NCBI GenBank assembly: GCA_025937785.1
Contig: JAICQQ010000003.1
Location: 1-64,000 of the forward strand
DNA: 64,000 nucleotides
Source of the DNA: Polyangiaceae bacterium
Lineage (GTDB): Bacteria > Myxococcota_A > Polyangia > Polyangiales > Polyangiaceae
Direction of reading: 5' to 3'
In this document: positions 62,865 through 64,000 of the stretch, piece after piece
Layout: the number at the start of each line of letters is the position of its first letter
Position numbering within the stretch: position 1 is the first letter of the stretch
The notes under the pieces: model-generated
The model's database searches: none
The model's input: the letters and a program-made list of their open reading frames with translations, nothing else
What the model was told of the DNA's origin: nothing
Program-made: the position numbers and the translations under genes

Positions 62865-63341
62865 ATGCAAGGCAACGCAGACGTCATCGAATTGCTCAAC
62901 GAGGTGCTTACGTCGGAGCTGACGGCGATCAACCAGTACTTCATCCACTACAAGATGCTGGAGAACTGGGGCTACCGGCAGCTCGCGCACAAGAAACGCG
63001 AGGAATCCATCGAAGAAATGCGGCACGCGGACGAGGTGATCGAGCGCATTCTCTTTCTCGACGGGCATCCGAACATGCAGCGCCTCAGCCCGGTGCGCGT
63101 GGGGGAGGACCCGGTCGAGCAGCACGAGGTCGATCTGGCTCTCGAGGTGGATGCGGTGGCCCGCCTGAACCGCGGGATCGCCCTCGCTCGAGACAAGGGT
63201 GACAACGGTACCAAGGCCCTTCTGGAGAAGATCCTGAAGGACGAGGAACAGGCCATCGACTGGCTGGAAACCCAGCTACACCTGATCCGCCAGCTTGGTA
63301 CGGAGCGCTATCTGGCGGAGCAGCTGGGCCATTCCTCCTAG
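62865..63341 (+). CDS. bfr: Bacterioferritin with one ferroxidase ligand replaced
   Basis: A 158-residue bacterioferritin, a 24-mer haem-containing iron store. By alignment to E. coli Bfr, the haem ligand Met52 (EEMRHAD), ferroxidase ligands Glu18 (ELTAIN), Glu51, His54, Glu94 (LEVDA) and Glu127 (KDEE) are kept. The position of His130 is Ala (DEEQAIDW), with Gln just before. A GAGG site precedes the ATG. Iron oxidation at the di-iron centre may therefore be altered. Two hairpins follow the gene. Divergent from bfd. Confidence 0.95.
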   Translation: MQGNADVIELLNEVLTSELTAINQYFIHYKMLENWGYRQLAHKKREESIEEMRHADEVIERILFLDGHPNMQRLSPVRVGEDPVEQHEVDLALEVDAVARLNRGIALARDKGDNGTKALLEKILKDEEQAIDWLETQLHLIRQLGTERYLAEQLGHSS

Positions 63342-63369
63342 CGCGCTCGAACGGCGCCGCTAGGTCTGG

Positions 63370-63438
63370 CCGCGGTTGCTTCTGCAGAACCGCGGCTTGA
63401 AGCGCGCTCCTCGGTTCCTACGAACCAAGGAAGCGCGC
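63370..63438 (+). terminator. Two consecutive hairpins after bfr
   Basis: The first is a perfect 8-bp stem CCGCGGTT/AACCGCGG with a 10-nt loop (63370-63395). The second is a ~15-bp imperfect stem, GCGCGCT...GGTTC / GAACC...AGCGCGC, with loop CTAC (63402-63438, one bulge and one mismatch). They begin 28 bp past the bfr stop. No T-run follows, so they may be rho-assisted terminators or mRNA 3' stabilisers. Confidence 0.55.
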
Positions 63439-63463
63439 GGTGGAGAGGCAACGCGATGGGGGG

Positions 63464-63513
63464 AAGGCAGCGCAAGTGGCCAAGGCAGCGCAAGTGGCCA
63501 AGGCAGCGCAAGG
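63464..63513. repeat. 18-bp tandem repeat, 2.8 units
   Basis: Two perfect copies of AAGGCAGCGCAAGTGGCC and a partial third (AAGGCAGCGCAAGG) lie in the gap between bfr and the lysine-rich protein gene, directly after the two hairpins. Identity is complete over the repeated part, indicating recent slippage. Confidence 0.95.
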
Positions 63514-63589
63514 TAGAGACGGAGCGATCTGACGGGCGCCGCGATCGAAGGACCGGCGCCCATGCCGCCCCGCCGGGTCTCAGTGGCGC

Positions 63590-63946
63590 CTACTGACGCC
63601 CGAGCTTCTTACCGGCGGCCCGCAGGGCGAGTTCGACCTGGGAGAGGAGCTTCTTGGCGCGCGCCGGTCCGAGCTGAATCACGATCTCTTTGAACTGGCT
63701 CTCCATCTTCTTCCGGTTGCCTTTGACGGAGCGCTTGCCCTCCTTGGCCATCAACGCCCGGGCGGACTTGTTGGCGGCGGAGCGAATGTTGTGGACGTAT
63801 GCCTTGGAGATGATCATCCCCTTTTTCTCGGCGCGGTCGACCACTTCGCTGGCGGGCATGGAGCGCGGCAGGTTGCGGACGAACGCCGCCTTGTCCCCCT
63901 GGCGGATGATGGGATTGTTCTTAGTAGATCGTTTCTTTGCAGCCAT
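63590..63946 (-). CDS. Small lysine-rich conserved-looking protein
   Basis: A 118-residue very basic protein without signal or membrane segment. The central segment FVRNLPRSMPASEVVDRAEKKGMIISKAYVHNIRSAA (two adjoining motifs, residues 22-58) looks like a helix-turn-helix unit: ASEVVDRAEKKG, turn, ISKAYVHNIRSAA. Basic helices follow (KRSVKGNRKKMESQF) and a C-terminal helix pair. A DNA-binding role is inferred from charge and this pattern only. The ATG at 63946 lies after AT-rich sequence at the window edge that may hold its promoter. Confidence 0.7.
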   Translation of the reverse strand: MAAKKRSTKNNPIIRQGDKAAFVRNLPRSMPASEVVDRAEKKGMIISKAYVHNIRSAANKSARALMAKEGKRSVKGNRKKMESQFKEIVIQLGPARAKKLLSQVELALRAAGKKLGRQ

Positions 63947-64000
63947 AGGTTGCCTCGTTGTGAGTTAGCCTAAGATTAAACGATAACGCAGAGCGCGCTA

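Overview
The window is high-GC DNA from what looks like a myxobacterium (Myxococcota, probably Polyangiales/Sorangiineae). This is inferred from several things: many lipoproteins with Ser/Thr/Ala/Pro-rich linkers, FHA/zinc-ribbon and DUF4388/J-like regulators, NtrC-type sigma54 activators, tandem beta-propeller lipoproteins next to outer-membrane barrels, and a split ATP synthase operon. Coding density is high and genes lie on both strands in short, tightly packed operons with many 4-bp ATGA overlaps. I saw no tRNA, rRNA, CRISPR array, intact transposon or prophage. Species placement is inference; no marker was searched.

Layout. 1-8 kb: the end of a GH6 cellulase, a PLP aminotransferase, an arylsulfotransferase-like lipoprotein, a vWA lipoprotein, a prolyl oligopeptidase, an ABM-fold monooxygenase that ends inside a 17-bp tandem repeat, and two coupled four-cysteine lipoproteins. 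8-16 kb: a TPR protein and DsbD, then a seven-gene minus-strand operon. That operon encodes a NitT/TauT-type substrate-binding protein, a SCO copper chaperone, a cupredoxin-like protein, an ABC permease and ATPase, a PuuD-type cytochrome c lipoprotein and an SLC13/ArsB-type permease. 16-21 kb: a DUF985 cupin, ComF, a Nudix protein with a broken Nudix box, a double zinc-ribbon/double FHA protein, RuvA, and a TPR protein with two membrane segments.

21-35 kb: a sigma54 activator with an unusual GAISGA loop coupled to a SUMF1-fold lipoprotein, a PYROXD2-like FAD oxidoreductase, a decayed GxxExxY gene between inverted flanks, a propeller-like exported protein, and a ClpA-like double AAA+ ATPase. 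Then come a complete two-component pair (histidine kinase plus NtrC-type regulator), a seven-helix membrane protein and a polysaccharide deacetylase. 35-46 kb: a receiver/DUF4388/J-like protein, an overlooked 49-residue membrane protein, FolK, a partial ATP synthase operon (two b-type subunits, delta, and alpha with an insertion) and glycogen synthesis genes glgC-glgA.

46-64 kb is dominated by cell-envelope genes of uncertain role. They include an SBP_bac_5-like protein coupled to a VCBS-type lumenal protein, a beta-barrel/Ala-Pro-rich/TPR trio resembling gliding-motility gltABC in layout, and a catalytic plus non-catalytic M16 peptidase pair. Divergent from the peptidases is a four-gene operon of three propeller lipoproteins and an outer-membrane barrel. 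The window closes with a divergent bfd/bfr iron-storage pair that has a Fur-box-like site, and a small lysine-rich conserved protein.

The best candidates for undescribed systems are the ABC/SCO/cupredoxin/cytochrome operon (10500-15767) and the propeller/barrel operon with its divergent M16 pair (53320-62356).
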